Shown: positions 24,336 to 32,572 of the stretch, piece by piece
Numbering within the stretch: position 1 is the stretch's first letter
Layout of the letters: every line of letters starts with the position of its first letter
Assembly: GCA_022566515.1 (NCBI GenBank)
Contig: JADFIT010000016.1
Location: forward strand, 1-37,079
Length of the DNA: 37,079 bases
Source of the DNA: Gemmatimonadota bacterium
Lineage (GTDB): Bacteria; Gemmatimonadota; Gemmatimonadetes; Gemmatimonadales; GWC2-71-9
Reading direction: 5' to 3'
Program-made: the position numbers and the translations under genes
The notes under the pieces: model-generated
What the model saw: the letters and a program-made list of their open reading frames with translations, nothing else
What the model was told of the DNA's origin: nothing
Databases searched by the model: none

Positions 24336-25088
24336 CTATTGCTGGATGATCGACAATAAGTAGTTCGTCAGATCCCAGATTTGATCCGCGGTCAACGCAT
24401 CCTGCCAGCTTGGCATCGGAGTGCCTCCGATTCCGACGGTGATGCTTCGGAAGATGTCCTGGGGCCGATTCCCCCCACGCCAGTTACGCGAAACAGTGAG
24501 GTCTGCTGGCACAATTGGATAATTCCAGTCGTCTGTTAATGTAGGGGAGGACGGACCATCCCCTTTCCCCAGCATGCCGTGACATTGCCAGCAATCGGCC
24601 TCGAGATAGAGCCGCCGGCCGCTTGCGACGCTTTCAGGGTACGGGAGCCTGGGTGCTCCAATAAGAATAGGTTCGAGCCGCTCTTCCTGGAACTTGCTTG
24701 ACAGTGTTTTCATGTACGCGACCAAGTTCCACCGGTCAGTTTCCTTCAAATTCGACCAGGACGGCATGGTCGTGCCAGGAAGGCCGCGAGTCAGGGTATC
24801 AAAGAGATCCTGGTCTGTGGGAAGGCCGCCAGTAGGCGTCGAGCGGATCTTGAAGATCCCCAAGCTCAGATCTCTGGGTTTCGGAAAAACGTAACGCGCT
24901 ACCGCTCCATCTCCCCTTCCGTTGGAACCATGACAAAAGACACACTTTCTGCGGTAGAGTCTCTTGCCGGCCTTTGCCGAGGAGGCCTCCAACAGCGGTG
25001 TGTCTGTCGGGACCTCCTGTCCCAGTGTGTCCGGGACCCCGACAGAGGCGAGCATTATCAGAGCGATAAAGGGGGCTTGTTTTCCCAT
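24336..25088 (-). CDS. Periplasmic dihaem cytochrome c
   Basis: A 250-residue exported cytochrome with two class I haem domains. Signal peptide about 1-23. The first haem site is C49-V-F-C52-H53 (with G-S-N-G-R-G-D-G after it), with probable axial ligand M108 in T-T-M-P-S-W. The second is C166-W-Q-C169-H170 (G-M-L-G-K-G-D-G), with axial Met in T-P-M-P-S-W. I start at 25088, where AGGAG precedes the ATG by 8 bases and the signal peptide begins. An ATG 11 codons earlier is less likely. It lies 63 bp after the cupredoxin gene and 59 bp before the cytochrome-porin gene. It is well placed to shuttle electrons between the outer-membrane protein and an inner-membrane oxidase. Confidence 0.93.
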   Translation of the reverse strand: MGKQAPFIALIMLASVGVPDTLGQEVPTDTPLLEASSAKAGKRLYRRKCVFCHGSNGRGDGAVARYVFPKPRDLSLGIFKIRSTPTGGLPTDQDLFDTLTRGLPGTTMPSWSNLKETDRWNLVAYMKTLSSKFQEERLEPILIGAPRLPYPESVASGRRLYLEADCWQCHGMLGKGDGPSSPTLTDDWNYPIVPADLTVSRNWRGGNRPQDIFRSITVGIGGTPMPSWQDALTADQIWDLTNYLLSIIQQ

Positions 25089-25151
25089 AGAAGGCACTCC
25101 TGGAACTCCGGTACTGCCCATTGCATTGTTATTTGATCTATATGGACAAAC

Positions 25152-25886
25152 TCACTGCGCCGGTGCGTATTCTACGTCCACCTTGGCATCGCTACCGGTG
25201 GCGACAACTACCTGTCGCGTTTGCATCCCGAGCGTCTCATGCCACAAGTTTAGGGTATATGTTCCCGGTGGAACGTCTTCCAACTCAAATGTTCCGTTCT
25301 CGTCGGTCACCGCGTAGTATGGATGAGCGGCAACGGCGATCCACGCCTCCATCCAGTTGTGAACGTCGCACCGCACGCGTATGATGTCGGGACGGCGGAA
25401 CGTTATGTTGAGCCGCTTCAGGAGCCTGGGTTGTGCCTTGTTGATTGGCCGGTTTTCTGAACTCTTCGTGTGGATGTTGTGAAGGATGCCGTCAGTGTTT
25501 ACGATGTGAAACGTTTCCCCCACGGGGACGATGAGCACGTGGGGATCGAACCGGCAACCGATCTGGTTGAGTTCTGTGGGATCACCTTCCTCCCACGCCT
25601 TACCCTCCGTGATGTCGCTGAGCCAGGCCACGACATTCTGTAATCCCGCAGTCCCGGTGGCGACGATGAGGCTCTCTTCAAACTTTGGTTCCTGGTCGCA
25701 GACCTCCAGGTCGTGTGCGACAACCAGCTCCTTTGGAGACGGTGCCTCGCCGGCATACGTCACGTGGCCGGTAAGAGCCACGCCATCCGTGACCGACCGC
25801 GCTACATAAGCTCCGAATTGCTGCGACACGCTCAACGATGGCGTGGCGCTAATCACCGGCAACAGCAACAAAATCCACCCTCGCAT
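25152..25886 (-). CDS. Cupredoxin-like copper protein with carboxypeptidase-regulatory-like tail
   Basis: A 244-residue exported protein, the first gene of the redox operon. After a signal peptide (about 1-21) comes a beta-rich domain with plausible type 1 copper ligands: H136 in I-L-H-N-I-H, then C173, H176 and M179 in R-C-D-V-H-N-W-M. The C-terminal ~50 residues (H-P-Y-Y-A-V-T-D-E-N-G-T-F ... V-P-P-G-T-Y-T-L) are a carboxypeptidase-regulatory-like fold. This pairing is found in MauL-type proteins and many environmental bacteria. Spacing between ligands is shorter than in plastocyanin (Cys-x2-His-x2-Met), so the copper site may be atypical. Two dyad sites stand upstream. GGGAG precedes the ATG. 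Confidence 0.85.
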   Translation of the reverse strand: MRGWILLLLPVISATPSLSVSQQFGAYVARSVTDGVALTGHVTYAGEAPSPKELVVAHDLEVCDQEPKFEESLIVATGTAGLQNVVAWLSDITEGKAWEEGDPTELNQIGCRFDPHVLIVPVGETFHIVNTDGILHNIHTKSSENRPINKAQPRLLKRLNITFRRPDIIRVRCDVHNWMEAWIAVAAHPYYAVTDENGTFELEDVPPGTYTLNLWHETLGMQTRQVVVATGSDAKVDVEYAPAQ

Positions 25887-25962
25887 TGAGCTCTCCCAGA
25901 GTTGAGATTGTTTTCGTCATGAGATCATTAGTATTCTCGAAACAAATGTTGGTGAAGTTTTC

Positions 25963-25978
25963 ATGAAAGTGTTTTCAG
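25963..25978. promoter_or_regulatory. Dyad site 1 upstream of redox operon
   Basis: ATGAA-AGTGTT-TTCAG starts 77 bp ahead of the cupredoxin start codon. With TTC just before it, it shares TTCATGAA-N6-TTCA with site 2. See the matching site at 8401 ahead of the NirK-like gene. Confidence 0.5.
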
Positions 25979-26009
25979 GTGATGGGGAATTTTTCGTGGG
26001 AGCACCTTC

Positions 26010-26025
26010 ATGAATAAGGCTTCAT
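26010..26025. promoter_or_regulatory. Dyad site 2 in the same divergent region
   Basis: ATGAA-TAAGGC-TTCAT is a perfect 5-bp inverted repeat 47 bp from site 1. It lies between the divergent cupredoxin and GIY-YIG genes and could regulate either. Confidence 0.5.
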
Positions 26026-26092
26026 GGTGTTTCTTGGAGTTGATTCTACGATCGTGACCACTGCGAGAGTGACATGCTCGGGGGGAGGCGAT

Positions 26093-26542
26093 ATGATCGG
26101 GTCGAGACGCGGTACTTATTCGCTGATTCTATCATGCCGGACGAATCCCATCATCCAGGTCGGACAACTGGGTGGGCTCCGGCTTCAGCCGGGATTCTAC
26201 GTGTACGTCGGCAGCGCTCTTGGGCCGGGAGGGATCGCCGCACGAGTGGCACATCACGAGAGAGTCTCACGGCGACCGCGGTGGCACATCGACTACCTCA
26301 GGGCACACACACAACTCGGCCAAGTATGGTACACGTGCGATCCGGTACGCCGCGAGCACCAGTGGGCCGACGTGTTCAAGCAAGCCCGCGGCGCGTCGAT
26401 ACCCATGGTGGGTTTCGGATCGTCGGACTGCAATTGTATGTCGCACCTCTTTCGGTTCGAAACCCGGCCATCGCCAGGTAGCTTTTGGCGGCGGCTCGGA
26501 ACGACGGGAATGCCACCAGTGAAGCGTTTGGTCATCACGTGA
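26093..26542 (+). CDS. GIY-YIG nuclease-family protein (DUF123/Uri type)
   Basis: A 149-residue protein of the DUF123 (COG1833, Uri superfamily) group: G-T-Y-S-L-I-L at the start, G-F-Y-V-Y-V-G-S-A-L-G-P-G-G-I-A-A-R-V-A-H-H, and R-W-H-I-D-Y-L-R. The Y-x-Y-V-G-S pattern and the catalytic-type arginine (A-A-R) match the GIY-YIG fold. The later P-M-V-G-F-G-S-S-D-C-N-C-M-S-H-L is the family's Cys-rich segment. I start at 26093, where GGGGGAGG precedes the ATG. An ATG 23 codons earlier lies inside dyad site 2. The family may act on DNA or nucleic-acid repair, but its role is not settled. Confidence 0.85.
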   Translation: MIGSRRGTYSLILSCRTNPIIQVGQLGGLRLQPGFYVYVGSALGPGGIAARVAHHERVSRRPRWHIDYLRAHTQLGQVWYTCDPVRREHQWADVFKQARGASIPMVGFGSSDCNCMSHLFRFETRPSPGSFWRRLGTTGMPPVKRLVIT

Positions 26543-26677
26543 TGGAGCCTAGTGGAGGTCATTCCGCATGTCCGCAGGTCCCTCTGGGATGGATGTGGTA
26601 GGGTTGTAAGATGTAGTATTCGTATCAGAGGAAAGGCACGATGACGAGTTAGGCGGGCGTCACCTTCCGGGCGTCGT

Positions 26678-27937
26678 ATGGAAAGGTCCAAGTCTCATAC
26701 AGTAGTTGTCGGCGGCGGCGTGATAGGCGTGTGTTGCGCCTATTACCTGGCAAAACGTGGGGCCCGCGTCACCGTGTTGGAGCGAGACGAAATCGGCAGC
26801 GGCGCGTCTTTCGGCAACGCCGGGACCATCGCGCCCGGCCACGCCCCGATGACCAAGCCAGGGCGCGTGAAGCAGGCTCTCAAGAACATGATAGATCCGA
26901 CCAGCCCGCTGTACATCGCCCCGAGGTGGGATCCGGCGTTGATGAAGTGGTTGTGGGTTTTCCGCAGGCACTGTACGGAGACCCACCTGAAAGCGAGCAT
27001 GGAGGCGCTGGCGCCCCTCGGGCATGACACTCGAGAGTTGTTCGACCAGTTGGTGGACGAGGAAGCGCTCGAATGTAACTACACCGCTGAGGGGTACTAC
27101 GACGTGTTCCTGACGGAGCCGGGGTTGGCGAACGCCACGAACGAGGCGTCGCTCATGTGGACCCACGGCTACCGTCCCATGTTGCTGCCCGGTGAGGAAC
27201 TGCGGGAGCGCGAACCCGCCCTGAGGCGGGGTGTGCGAGGCGGCATCTTTTATCCCGAGGCGGCCACCTTGAACCCGCACAGCTTTCTGCGGGAGATGGC
27301 CGATCGGATGAGTCGTCTTGGGGCAGCAGTCCGTATAGCTGCAGATGTGTCGGAACTCTTGACGTCAGCGCATCGAGTGACCGGCGTTCGGCTGCGCGAT
27401 GGGGAGGTTCTCACTGCCGGCACAGTTGTCCTGGCGACGGGAGCCTACAGCCTGGAACTTGCCGCCAGCGTTGGCTATCGACTCCCTATCCAGGCGGGGA
27501 AGGGGTACCACCGAGACCGCAACCTGGGTGCCGGAGGCACACCGTCGCTCGAGATCACGTGCATGCTGGGCGAGCATTCCGTTTTCTGCACGCCCATGGA
27601 CGGTTTTGTTCGGTACGCTGGCACTATGGAGTTTTCCGGACTCAATCACGAGATTCGCCGGCCGCGACTGGAACAGCTCACTCGGGCGGCAAATCTCTAT
27701 CTCACCGGCGTCGGCGATGTGGAGTCCCGGTCGGAGTGGTGTGGTTTGCGGCCGTGCACTCCTGACGGCTTGCCGATCGTCGGGCCGGTGCCTGGTTGTG
27801 AAGGGCTGTTCATTGCGACGGGGCACGCCATGTTGGGTCTCACGCTCGGTCCCATCACCGGCAAGCTGGTTGCCGAGATGGTGCTGGATGGTGCGCCGTC
27901 GAGGAACATCGATGCGCTCCGGGTGAACCGGTTCTGA
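26678..27937 (+). CDS. FAD-dependent amine oxidoreductase, DadA-like
   Basis: A 419-residue flavoenzyme of the D-amino-acid dehydrogenase/glycine oxidase family. The N-terminus has the FAD-binding V-V-V-G-G-G-V-I-G-V-C-C-A-Y-Y-L-A-K-R-G and the acidic strand end E-R-D-E, followed by G-S-G-A-S-F-G-N-A-G-T-I-A-P, typical of DadA. The C-terminus shows G-L-R-P-C-T-P-D-G-L-P-I-V-G-P and A-T-G-H-A-M-L-G-L-T-L-G-P. It removes hydrogen from a C-N bond of an amino acid or N-methyl amine, and the substrate is not readable. The ribosome site is weak. Its stop lies 2 bp from the stop of the convergent methyltransferase-family gene. Confidence 0.9.
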   Translation: MERSKSHTVVVGGGVIGVCCAYYLAKRGARVTVLERDEIGSGASFGNAGTIAPGHAPMTKPGRVKQALKNMIDPTSPLYIAPRWDPALMKWLWVFRRHCTETHLKASMEALAPLGHDTRELFDQLVDEEALECNYTAEGYYDVFLTEPGLANATNEASLMWTHGYRPMLLPGEELREREPALRRGVRGGIFYPEAATLNPHSFLREMADRMSRLGAAVRIAADVSELLTSAHRVTGVRLRDGEVLTAGTVVLATGAYSLELAASVGYRLPIQAGKGYHRDRNLGAGGTPSLEITCMLGEHSVFCTPMDGFVRYAGTMEFSGLNHEIRRPRLEQLTRAANLYLTGVGDVESRSEWCGLRPCTPDGLPIVGPVPGCEGLFIATGHAMLGLTLGPITGKLVAEMVLDGAPSRNIDALRVNRF

Positions 27938-27939
27938 CC

Positions 27940-29088
27940 CTACGACTTGGGAACCTCTTTCCTTGGATCGACGAAGGGTTTCGGAACCACGGTAGCTTGG
28001 CGGTCTCCCGCTGGCGTTGCCACGGTCAGTGTGGATCCGGTCTCCGAGGACTCAATCGGCACCATTGCATAGCCGATGTTCTTTTCGAGGCGGGGTGAGT
28101 ACACGGCTGATGTCACACGTCCCACCTCCCGTCCGTCCACACTTACACTCCAAGGTGTCATGTTGAGATCGAGCGGGTCTCCCGCAATCTCCACTCCCAC
28201 CAACTTGCGCTTGGCACCCTTTGCCTTGATGCGCCTCAGAGCCTCTTTGCCGACGAAGTCGGCCTCCTGCTCCAAATCCACCAACCACCCCAAGCCCGCT
28301 TCGTAGGGGTTGGTGTCCAGCGTGACGTCGATGCCGTAGTTGAGGATTCCCGCCTCGATGCGGCGGATGTCCGACGGACCGGTGGCTGAAATGTTGTATG
28401 GTTCGCCGGCGGCCATCACGCGGTCCCACAGCTCTTCACCCCGACTGCCGTCGCGCAAATAGATCTCGAACCCGACCTCGCCGGTCCAACCCGTGCGGGT
28501 AACGATGACCGGGATGCCGTCCAGGTCTCTCTCCAGGAAATAGTAGTACGCCAGTTCCAAGACTTCGTCTCCGAACAGCGATTGCATGACGAGTTTTGAC
28601 TTGGGTCCCTGAATCTGCATGGGCGAGACATCGGGCTCGCGGATCTGGACGTCCATGCCGGAATTGTGGGCGATTCCCATGGCCCACAAGAGCAAATCAC
28701 TGTCGGCGACGGCCAGCCAAAAGTGGTTTTCTCCGAGACGGAGGAGGACCGGGTCGTTGATGATGCCTCCGTCATCCGCCGTGATGACTACATACTTCCC
28801 TTGACCGACCTTGCACTTGGTGAGGTCCCGGGGCGTCAGCAAGTTGGTGAAGGCAAAGCCGTCCGGCCCTGTTATCTCCACTTGGCGCTCGACGCTCACG
28901 TCCCACACCGTCACATCGTTCAGCAGCTTCCAATATTCCTTCTCCAGATCGTCGTATGCGGTGGGGAGGAGCATGTGGTTGTACACCGTGTAGCTGGAGC
29001 ACCCGCCTTCGAGCGTAGCGTTGAAGAACGGTGACCGGCGGAGGCGTGCTCCACGCTGAATCTTTGCCATGTCGAACAAAGTCGTCAT
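27940..29088 (-). CDS. DmdA/GcvT-family tetrahydrofolate methyl- or aminomethyltransferase
   Basis: A 382-residue protein of the glycine-cleavage T family, closest by eye to the DMSP-demethylase (DmdA) branch: S-Y-T-V-Y-N-H-M-L-L-P-T near the start, V-W-D-V-S-V-E-R-Q-V-E, L-L-T-P-R-D-L, L-A-V-A-D-S-D-L-L-L-W, D-V-S-P-M-Q-I-Q-G-P-K-S, and G-W-T-G-E-V-G-F-E-I-Y. Such enzymes pass a methyl or methylene group to tetrahydrofolate. DMSP is only one possible donor, as many DmdA-like paralogues act on other compounds. The ATG at 29088 follows GGGGAG, and earlier codons are unlike the family. It follows the Mo-oxidoreductase/desulfurase gene by 73 bp, probably as one transcript. Confidence 0.87.
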   Translation of the reverse strand: MTTLFDMAKIQRGARLRRSPFFNATLEGGCSSYTVYNHMLLPTAYDDLEKEYWKLLNDVTVWDVSVERQVEITGPDGFAFTNLLTPRDLTKCKVGQGKYVVITADDGGIINDPVLLRLGENHFWLAVADSDLLLWAMGIAHNSGMDVQIREPDVSPMQIQGPKSKLVMQSLFGDEVLELAYYYFLERDLDGIPVIVTRTGWTGEVGFEIYLRDGSRGEELWDRVMAAGEPYNISATGPSDIRRIEAGILNYGIDVTLDTNPYEAGLGWLVDLEQEADFVGKEALRRIKAKGAKRKLVGVEIAGDPLDLNMTPWSVSVDGREVGRVTSAVYSPRLEKNIGYAMVPIESSETGSTLTVATPAGDRQATVVPKPFVDPRKEVPKS

Positions 29089-29161
29089 TCTCTCCCCTTG
29101 GCCGTGGGCGGGCTGATCGTGTGGTGACACGCTTGAAGGTACGCTTGATCTGCGGGCCTGG

Positions 29162-32100
29162 CTACTTGCACGGCAGGAACCGGACTGTGGTTTCCAGTTC
29201 CAGTAGGACTTGGGCCAGAGCGGTGACCGTGTCGTCGATGTCTCTCTGGCTGGTGTCGTGAGCCAAGGAAAACCGCACAGAACAGTGTGCCTCGGTTTCG
29301 CTCCGTCCCATGGCGAGGAGCACATGCGTGGGCTGGGGAGAACCAGATTTGCATGCCGATCCCGAAGACAGCGATACACCGTGCTGATCCAGTGCGACGA
29401 CGAGGGATTCGCCCCTCAGTCCCGGCAATGTCAGATTGAGTATGTTGGGAGTGCGGTCCTCGGGATGGCCATTGAGGTGTGCTTCGGGTACGAGTTCTCT
29501 GATGCCGGCTTCGAGCCGGTCACGGAGTCGTTTCACCTCATACCAATTCTGGAGGTTGTGCCTAGCGAGTTCGGCAGCCTTGCCCAAGCCTACTATCGCA
29601 GGAACGTTTTCCGTCCCAGCTCTCATCCCACTTTCCTGGGCCCCACCGTGTACCAACGCTTCGAGTCGGACGCCCTTCTTTACGTACAGCGCGCCGACAC
29701 CCTTTGGGCCGTGAAACTTGTGCCCTGAGAGCGTGAGCAGATCGACATCGAGATCGTCGGTGTCGACCCGAATCTTGCCCACGGCCTGTACGGCGTCGGT
29801 GTGGAACAGAACTCCCCGCTCGTGCGCGATTTCACACAACTGGCGAATAGGCTGTATCGTTCCCACCTCGTTGTTCGCCATCATGATGGAAACGAGTATC
29901 GTGTCATCGGTAATGCTTGCGGCAAGGTCCGTCGGATTCACCATGCCGACCTCGTCCACCGAAAGGTATGTAATGCAGTAACCGGTCTGCTCGAGAAACT
30001 TGCAGGTCTGGAGCACAGCCGGATGTTCGATTGTGCTGGTCACGATGTGATTGCCCCGGTCCCGGTACGCGCTTGCTATTCCTTTGAGGGCCATGTTATC
30101 CGATTCCGAGCCACCACCGGTAAAGATGAGCCTGCGTGGTCGGCAGTTGATCAACTTCGACAAGTGGCGGCGCGCGGTTTCCAGCGCCTCCCTTGCGCAC
30201 CGCCCCGCGCCGTGGATGCTGGATGGGTTGCCGAGTTGCTCGGCTAGGTACGGCTGCATCGCGTCGCGAACAGCCGGATCCACGCGCGTAGTGGCGCTGT
30301 TATCGAGGTAAATACGCCGTTGTGGCGGGAGCGGCTCCTGCGCCACTGCTCGGTTGAATGTCACGCGCTTTTCAGCCGTACGGCGTGATTCCTCTGTGCC
30401 GTCGCAGATCTTCACCACGTCGCAAAGCAGGGCCTTGTAAACCGGAAACCCTGAGATTTCGTCGTAGTTGGAGAGGTCGGTGAGTAGATTCACGTTCCAC
30501 TGCTGCCAGGCATCGGATCCGACCGGCGTGCCTCCTCCCATGCTACACTCGACCGATCCTGGTGCGATGTCCTCCGTGACCCGCGCACGAAACGGGACTG
30601 TCCCTCTGGGGGTGCGCACCTCAACCAGATCTCCATTTTGGATCCCTCGAACGTCAGCGTCATCATTGTTTATCTCTACGGTCGGCTCGGGATGATCTCT
30701 CGTCAGGCCTTCGATCCCGTGATGCTGCGATCGGAAGTCGGTGTGCGGGCGCGCGCCCGAGTTGAACACCAAGGGGAACTGTTGCAAAAGCTCCGGGCTG
30801 TTCAGCGGGCCCTCGCGTGGTTCAGTGTACTTGGGGAGAGGTTCGTAGCCGTAATCGGCGAGTATGGTGGAGTGGATCTCGAACTTGCCGGTCGGCGTAT
30901 CAAAACCCGGTGCGCCGTCCGAGCGAAGACCGCCTTTCTCCCACTTCCGATACTCCATCATCGGTGCGGGTAGCTTGACCGATCCACCGGCCGCCCTGAC
31001 ATCCTCGAGACTGTAACCCGATCCCTGGAGCGCCTGGCGGATCATTTTCTCTTCGGTCTGGGGAAATCGGTCGCCGTAACCCAACCTCTTGGCGAGTTCC
31101 GCCATGATGAGGTAGTCGTTACGCGCTTCGCCCACCGGATCGATCAGGGCTTGGCGCAATTTGAAGATCGGACCGTATGTTACGTACGAATTGATCTCGA
31201 ACATGGTGGTTGCCGGTAGCACGATGTCTGCATAGGCGGCGTCTGCAGTGAGTTGCCGGTCAATGCATACCAGAAAATCCAGTGTCGCCAGCGTTTCCCG
31301 CCATATGGAAGTTTGCGGCCACGAGGTTAGGATCGACGCTCCGTGGATAATCAACGCACGAATTCGGTACGGTTCTCCTTTGAGGACAGAATCTACCAAT
31401 CCGCTTGCATGGGATTCACCTCTGTAATCGCTATAGAGGGGAAACTTGTCGCGAGCGATGGCGCGATCGATGGCTGGGTTCGGGACGTTGCAACCATGGT
31501 TGATCGGGAATTGACTGCCTTGCATCGCGAGACCGATTCCTCCCGGCACGTCGAGCTGCCCGGCGAGGGCGAACAGCGTGAGTACGGCGCGGATGGCCTG
31601 AATGCCACTGTTGGAATATTCCAGCCCGGTGTACATGATGGGGCAGGCTCCGGTGGCGTTGCTGATGCGCCGAGCAAGCTCCCGAATCGTTTGTTCGGGT
31701 ACGCCGGTGATGTCCTCGACGACTTGCGGGCGGAAGTGTTGCACGTAAGCCGTAAACTCGTCGAACCCGTGGCACCAGTTTTCCGCGAAGCGCTCGTCGT
31801 ACAGGTCTTCCTCGATCATCACCTGCGTCATTCCCAGGGCCAGTGCTGCATCTGTGCCCGGCCGGATGGGGATCCACTTGGCGTTGGTGCGGCGCGCCGC
31901 ATCGGTCCGCCGGGGATCGATGACGATGACCTCGGCGCCGCGTTTCGCTGCCGCCTCTAGCCGATGCATGTCCAAGGGTGGTGAATCTGTTGCTGGATTG
32001 GCTCCCCAGACCAGGAGTAGTTCGGCACTCTCGATGTCTGTGAACATATTGACCAGCATCCGCCCCATCGTCACATGCGGCGCAAGCATGGCGAAAGAGA

Positions 32101-32572
32101 CATAGCACAACGCACCGACGCCCATCGTGTTGGGGGAACCGAAGGGAAAGAGGACGTTCGATGCCGATGAGACGGCTACACCCTCGGGCTTGTACATGTC
32201 GCACAGTGACAACTCGAACGCGCCCCTGCCCGTGTAGATGGCGACGGCTTCCGGTCCGGATTCCTGCTTGATCTCAGTCAGTTGCTGAACGATACACTCG
32301 TAGGCTTGGTCCCAGCTGATTCGCTCGAATTCGTGTGTCCCCTTTGGACCGGTTCGCCGCAAGGGATAGCGGAGTCGATGTTCGGAGTGTACGATTTCGG
32401 GAGCGTACCGACCTCGGTGGCAGAGCATTCCCAACGGATGCCCATGGTCGGCCTTTATACTGACCAGCCGTCGTTCTTGGACACCGACCTCCACCCAACA
32501 TCCGGCCGGACAGATGCCGCAGATGCCTTTCGCGAACTCGGTCGCGGGGAGTTCACTCACTGGTTTTCCCAC
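29162..32572 (-). CDS. Molybdopterin oxidoreductase fused to NifS/IscS-type cysteine desulfurase
   Basis: A single 1,136-codon frame. Residues 1 to ~720 are a molybdenum bis-MGD oxidoreductase: the [4Fe-4S] site C18-x2-C21-x3-C25-x25-C51, F-G-S-P-N-T with C156 as likely Mo ligand, V-W-G-A-N-P-A-T-D-S-P, D-P-R-R-T-D, and the C-terminal dinucleotide-binding domain. After a ~30-residue linker, residues ~752-1136 form a full cysteine desulfurase: Y-L-D-N-S-A-T-T, H850 in I-E-H-P, PLP lysine K952 in S-G-H-K-F-H-G-P-K, and catalytic C1074 in S-S-G-S-A-C-K-S-G. All key residues of both halves are present. IscS supplies sulfur to formate dehydrogenase's cofactor through FdhD, so the tail may do this in cis. 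The start is GTG with a poor ribosome site. No partner subunit is nearby. Confidence 0.9.
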   Translation of the reverse strand: MGKPVSELPATEFAKGICGICPAGCWVEVGVQERRLVSIKADHGHPLGMLCHRGRYAPEIVHSEHRLRYPLRRTGPKGTHEFERISWDQAYECIVQQLTEIKQESGPEAVAIYTGRGAFELSLCDMYKPEGVAVSSASNVLFPFGSPNTMGVGALCYVSFAMLAPHVTMGRMLVNMFTDIESAELLLVWGANPATDSPPLDMHRLEAAAKRGAEVIVIDPRRTDAARRTNAKWIPIRPGTDAALALGMTQVMIEEDLYDERFAENWCHGFDEFTAYVQHFRPQVVEDITGVPEQTIRELARRISNATGACPIMYTGLEYSNSGIQAIRAVLTLFALAGQLDVPGGIGLAMQGSQFPINHGCNVPNPAIDRAIARDKFPLYSDYRGESHASGLVDSVLKGEPYRIRALIIHGASILTSWPQTSIWRETLATLDFLVCIDRQLTADAAYADIVLPATTMFEINSYVTYGPIFKLRQALIDPVGEARNDYLIMAELAKRLGYGDRFPQTEEKMIRQALQGSGYSLEDVRAAGGSVKLPAPMMEYRKWEKGGLRSDGAPGFDTPTGKFEIHSTILADYGYEPLPKYTEPREGPLNSPELLQQFPLVFNSGARPHTDFRSQHHGIEGLTRDHPEPTVEINNDDADVRGIQNGDLVEVRTPRGTVPFRARVTEDIAPGSVECSMGGGTPVGSDAWQQWNVNLLTDLSNYDEISGFPVYKALLCDVVKICDGTEESRRTAEKRVTFNRAVAQEPLPPQRRIYLDNSATTRVDPAVRDAMQPYLAEQLGNPSSIHGAGRCAREALETARRHLSKLINCRPRRLIFTGGGSESDNMALKGIASAYRDRGNHIVTSTIEHPAVLQTCKFLEQTGYCITYLSVDEVGMVNPTDLAASITDDTILVSIMMANNEVGTIQPIRQLCEIAHERGVLFHTDAVQAVGKIRVDTDDLDVDLLTLSGHKFHGPKGVGALYVKKGVRLEALVHGGAQESGMRAGTENVPAIVGLGKAAELARHNLQNWYEVKRLRDRLEAGIRELVPEAHLNGHPEDRTPNILNLTLPGLRGESLVVALDQHGVSLSSGSACKSGSPQPTHVLLAMGRSETEAHCSVRFSLAHDTSQRDIDDTVTALAQVLLELETTVRFLPCK

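Noticed and set aside
27940-29088. Firm assignment as DMSP demethylase dmdA
   Set aside because: The motifs fit the DmdA branch, but many related enzymes act on other substrates and no other DMSP gene is in the window.
31431-32204. Second minus-strand frame within the Mo-oxidoreductase region
   Set aside because: It is an out-of-frame shadow of the fusion protein, rich in Arg/His and with no motif.
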